A DNA stretch of 46,264 bases from Streptomyces sp. SM10 (GTDB taxonomy: Bacteria; Actinomycetota; Actinomycetes; Streptomycetales; Streptomycetaceae): positions 1 to 46,264 of the forward strand of contig NZ_NEUF01000060.1 in NCBI RefSeq assembly GCF_002910915.1, written 5' to 3'. Below are positions 44,141 through 46,264 of this stretch, piece after piece. Position numbers and translations under genes: made by a program. The notes beneath the pieces are model-generated. The model had not been told where the DNA came from and searched no databases. It was given only the letters and a program-made list of their open reading frames with translations. How positions within the stretch are numbered: the first letter of the stretch is position 1; the number at the start of each line of letters is the position of its first letter.

Positions 44141-44282
44141 TGCCCCCCCATGTGCGCGTCGCAATGAGCCTAGTGGAGCACGATTCACACGGGGTGTGAA
44201 CGGAATGCCCGAACCCTCCTGCTGTGCACTCTGCCGCGCCGGTCCACCGCTCGGTTGAATGAGTGCCTCGCAAGAGGCGGCC
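44141..44282. other. Upstream region of the large regulator gene
   Basis: Non-coding. It should hold the promoter of the minus-strand regulator gene; no clear -35/-10 pair was recognised. Together with the hairpin stack (44283-44482) it fills the gap up to the insertion sequence. Confidence 0.5.
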
Positions 44283-44482
44283 GGGTCGTCGGCTCCCCCT
44301 CGTACAGTTCGACGACCCGCACCCGCGCCGTCCGCCCTGCCGGCCTGCCCGACACTCCGTGGCAGGGCGGACGGCGCCGGATCGCACAGCCCGCTGCCCC
44401 GATGACAGCCGGCCCGAGTGCGGTCCCCACGCCATCCGGCGAGAACAGAAGGGGCGTATCCGGTGGCCGGATACGCCCCTTC
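44283..44482. terminator. Three stacked inverted repeats
   Basis: First: GGGTCGTC (44283-44290) with GACGACCC (44311-44318). Second: a perfect 17-bp stem, GCGCCGTCCGCCCTGCC (44325-44341) with 44361-44377, loop 19 nt. Third: a perfect 16-bp stem, GAAGGGGCGTATCCGG (44448-44463) with 44467-44482, loop 3 nt. No gene ends here on the plus strand. The third lies 20 bp outside the IS end and could terminate its transposase transcript. It may be the terminator of a host gene now cut off by the IS. Confidence 0.7.
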
Positions 44483-44501
44483 TCACCCTGTGCGGCGGTT
44501 A

Positions 44502-44511
44502 GGGCCTGCCG
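44502..44511 (+). repeat. IS left terminal inverted repeat
   Basis: GGGCCTGCCG, complementary to 46255-46264. The adjoining ~15 bp are only partly matched. Confidence 0.85.
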
Positions 44512-44515
44512 ATTA

Positions 44516-46210
44516 TCAACTCGCCGTCTTGATCTCCGGTGGCGGGGTGATTCCGAGCTGTGTGGCGAGGTCTGCGAGGTCGTCCAGGGTGGCGAGGCGG
44601 TGCTCGGCCGGGGCGTTGATGTGCCCGATCTCGTCGAGGAGTTGGTGGGTCTTGCGGATGCGCCGGTTGATGGTCTGGGGCGCGACCGCGAAGAGGCGGG
44701 CGATGGCGACCTGGGGAAGCCCGAGCCTCTCGTAGAGGAGGGTGGCCAGGAGCCGGTCGACGAGAGTGAGGCCCGGGCGCCGGCCGGTGTAGAGGCCGGC
44801 GGCGGGAGTCTTCTGCCGGTCGCCGCCGCGCCGCTGGTGTAGGTCGTCTTCCCGCTGGGCCGTGCGGGCCGCCGCCAGCTCACCGATGAGCTGGCCCCAT
44901 CGTTCGTCGTCCATGCCGGTCAGGGCCGGGTGGACCAGCCAGGCGCGGCCGGGGCCGGGCTGGAGCTGAGGCAGTACGGGAGGGATTCCATCCCGACGGT
45001 GCTCCTCGGGACGCAGGGTGTAGTTCCAGTCGCCATGCCAGTCGTGGCGGTTCAGCGGCAAGGCGGTCATCTGCCCGTCGCTGACCCTCAATCCGGTCTC
45101 ATAGAGGGCAGTGTCGAGCTCGGCCCGGATGGCGAGGCCGGTGCGGGTGGTGGTCGCGGCGATGCTGTTGACGATGACGTCATGGCTGGTCAGCGGCCTG
45201 CCTCGCCAGTTCATCGTGATGTGGGAGAACAGCCGGTGCTCAATTTTGTTCCATTTTGAAGTACCTGGAGGAAAGTGAGACACGCTGATCTCCAGGCCGG
45301 TCTCGAGGGCCAGGGCGGCCAGCTCGAACTTCCAGGCGCGGGTCCGGTGTCCGTTGGAACCGCCTGCGTCCGCGGTGATCAGCAGGCGTCCGGAGTGCGG
45401 GTAGGCGGCATGTCCGGCCGCATGCCACCAGCGGCGGATGGAGGCGACGGCGAACGCTGCGGTGTCGTGATCGGTGCCGACGTTGACCCAGCCGGCATCC
45501 TCGGCCAGGTCGTAGATTCCGTACGGGATCGCCTTGCCCAGATCGGCGTCGGGAAAGTCGTGAGTACGGACCCGGACCGGTTCCCCCTTGCGATGCCACT
45601 CGCGCCCGCCGTTCTTGTAGTTGCCCACCAGCTCCTTCTTCTTGGTGTCCACGCTGATCACGGGGTCGCCTGCTGCCTGGAACTCCTTGGCCTGGTCGTT
45701 GATATAGCGGAACTGTCCGTCCCGGTCCGGGTGCTGCTTGCCTTCGGTGGTCTTGGCGTTGCCCTGGAGGCTGAAGCCCTCCTCGCGCAGCACCGCCGCC
45801 ACCGTGTCCGCCGAGACCCGATGGCCCTGCCGGACCAGCTCGGCGGACAACTGCCGCGTCGACTTCACCGTCCACCGCAGCGGTGACATCGGATCCCCAC
45901 GCACATTCGGCTCCACCAAAGCCAGCAGCGCGGGCCGCAGCCCCGGATTCAGGTCCACCGCCCGTTTGCGGCCCCCGCCCACCCGGCGGACCCGTCCCAA
46001 CAGCACGTCACCGGACTCAAGTTCAGCAGCCCCGCGTGAAACGGTGCCCTCACGCACCCCCGCCGCGCGAGCGACGAGCCTGATCCCGCCATGCCCCAGC
46101 GAGCGTGCCTCCGCTCCTATGGTCAGTCGCCGCTGACGCTCGTCCAAGTGCGGGAACAGCGCCTGAAACTTCGCCGCCAGCCCGGTCTCGATCCCCTCCG
46201 ATCTCCCCAT
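44516..46210 (-). CDS. ISAzo13-family transposase
   Basis: 564 aa. DDE transposase: first Asp in VISVDTKKKELVGNY, second in LLITADAGGSNGHRT, glutamate in TSKWNKIEHRLF, followed by SHITMNWRGRPL, all ISAzo13 signatures. The start ATG at 46210 (MGRSEG) is chosen; an in-frame GTG at 46228 is possible. The region after about residue 410 is an extension with a second helix-turn-helix (LPQVAIARLFAVAPQTINRRI), like those of IS5-type transposase N-termini. The reading frame has no interruption, so the enzyme may be active. Confidence 0.9.
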   Translation of the reverse strand: MGRSEGIETGLAAKFQALFPHLDERQRRLTIGAEARSLGHGGIRLVARAAGVREGTVSRGAAELESGDVLLGRVRRVGGGRKRAVDLNPGLRPALLALVEPNVRGDPMSPLRWTVKSTRQLSAELVRQGHRVSADTVAAVLREEGFSLQGNAKTTEGKQHPDRDGQFRYINDQAKEFQAAGDPVISVDTKKKELVGNYKNGGREWHRKGEPVRVRTHDFPDADLGKAIPYGIYDLAEDAGWVNVGTDHDTAAFAVASIRRWWHAAGHAAYPHSGRLLITADAGGSNGHRTRAWKFELAALALETGLEISVSHFPPGTSKWNKIEHRLFSHITMNWRGRPLTSHDVIVNSIAATTTRTGLAIRAELDTALYETGLRVSDGQMTALPLNRHDWHGDWNYTLRPEEHRRDGIPPVLPQLQPGPGRAWLVHPALTGMDDERWGQLIGELAAARTAQREDDLHQRRGGDRQKTPAAGLYTGRRPGLTLVDRLLATLLYERLGLPQVAIARLFAVAPQTINRRIRKTHQLLDEIGHINAPAEHRLATLDDLADLATQLGITPPPEIKTAS

Positions 46211-46254
46211 ACCACAACAACGAGCCACAATCCCGGAAGCGACGGCTTGTTTCC

Positions 46255-46264
46255 CGGCAGGCCC
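46255..46264 (-). repeat. IS right terminal inverted repeat
   Basis: CGGCAGGCCC, complement of 44502-44511, and the last ten bases of the window. Confidence 0.85.

Larger units (their letters stand above)
44502..46264 (-). mobile_element. Complete ISAzo13-family insertion sequence (1763 bp)
   Basis: Bounded by terminal inverted repeats GGGCCTGCCG at 44502-44511 and its complement at 46255-46264, the last ten bases of the window. One intact transposase gene fills the element. The right flank is outside the window, so the target duplication cannot be read. The left flank ends ...GGTTA. Family assignment rests on the transposase. Confidence 0.85.

Overview
The window is chromosomal DNA from a Streptomyces or a very close relative. 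It has very high GC, strong third-position G/C bias, GTG and TTG starts, purine-rich ribosome binding sites, twin-arginine signal peptides, and the argCJBDR cluster with argH close by. A single in-frame TTA leucine codon (the bldA-type rare codon) was noticed, at 19664-19666.

The first 30.7 kb look like conserved chromosome. They hold the start of a sigma-factor-like gene (1-171), a secreted glycerophosphodiester phosphodiesterase, a PlsC-type acyltransferase, and a TetR/DHA2-efflux pair with a palindromic operator. Next come the scar of a carboxylesterase gene with its middle deleted, a HAD-like protein, an aldo/keto reductase, argH, a PNPOx-like protein, an L,D-transpeptidase-like protein and the arginine operon (argC-J-B-D-R, minus strand). 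Promoters carrying ARG boxes are visible upstream of both argC and argH. After these come a GlxA-type regulator divergent from a saccharopine-dehydrogenase-like gene, an SRPBCC protein, and a DUF5997 gene divergent from a LysR effector-domain protein without a DNA-binding domain. A translationally coupled four-gene unit follows (alpha/beta hydrolase, membrane acyltransferase, NarL-type kinase, response regulator), then a serine hydrolase, a histidine-phosphatase-fold protein lacking its catalytic histidines, a GNAT enzyme, and a MocR regulator whose start codon overlaps that of a divergent EamA exporter. DUF1918, GHL10-like and 3-hydroxybutyryl-CoA dehydrogenase genes close the section.

From 30742 to about 41980 lies an accessory region bracketed by two copies of the last ~110 bp of the 3-hydroxybutyryl-CoA dehydrogenase gene (30632-30741 and 41981-42093, about 94% identical). 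Inside is a six-gene minus-strand operon (zinc alcohol dehydrogenase, cupin, SDR, cyclophilin-like lipoprotein, MFS exporter, SDR). It diverges from an MmyB-type XRE regulator, with a perfect 10-5-10 palindrome in the shared promoter. The rest is a graveyard with some live genes: an IS5 transposase remnant, a gene broken by two frameshifts, a possible crystallin-fold remnant, two DUF1048 fragments, an SDR lacking its catalytic lysine, a 19-codon bL37-like micro-ORF, a GNAT enzyme and a small membrane protein. Two arrays of short direct repeats phased at 10-11 bp lie in its non-coding parts.

From 42.1 kb the layout looks like host chromosome again: a NUDIX hydrolase and a 446-aa regulator, then a stack of three hairpins. 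The window ends exactly at the right terminal inverted repeat of a complete ISAzo13-family element (44502-46264). No tRNA, rRNA, CRISPR array or replication origin was seen. All family names come from motif recognition by eye, not from database searches.
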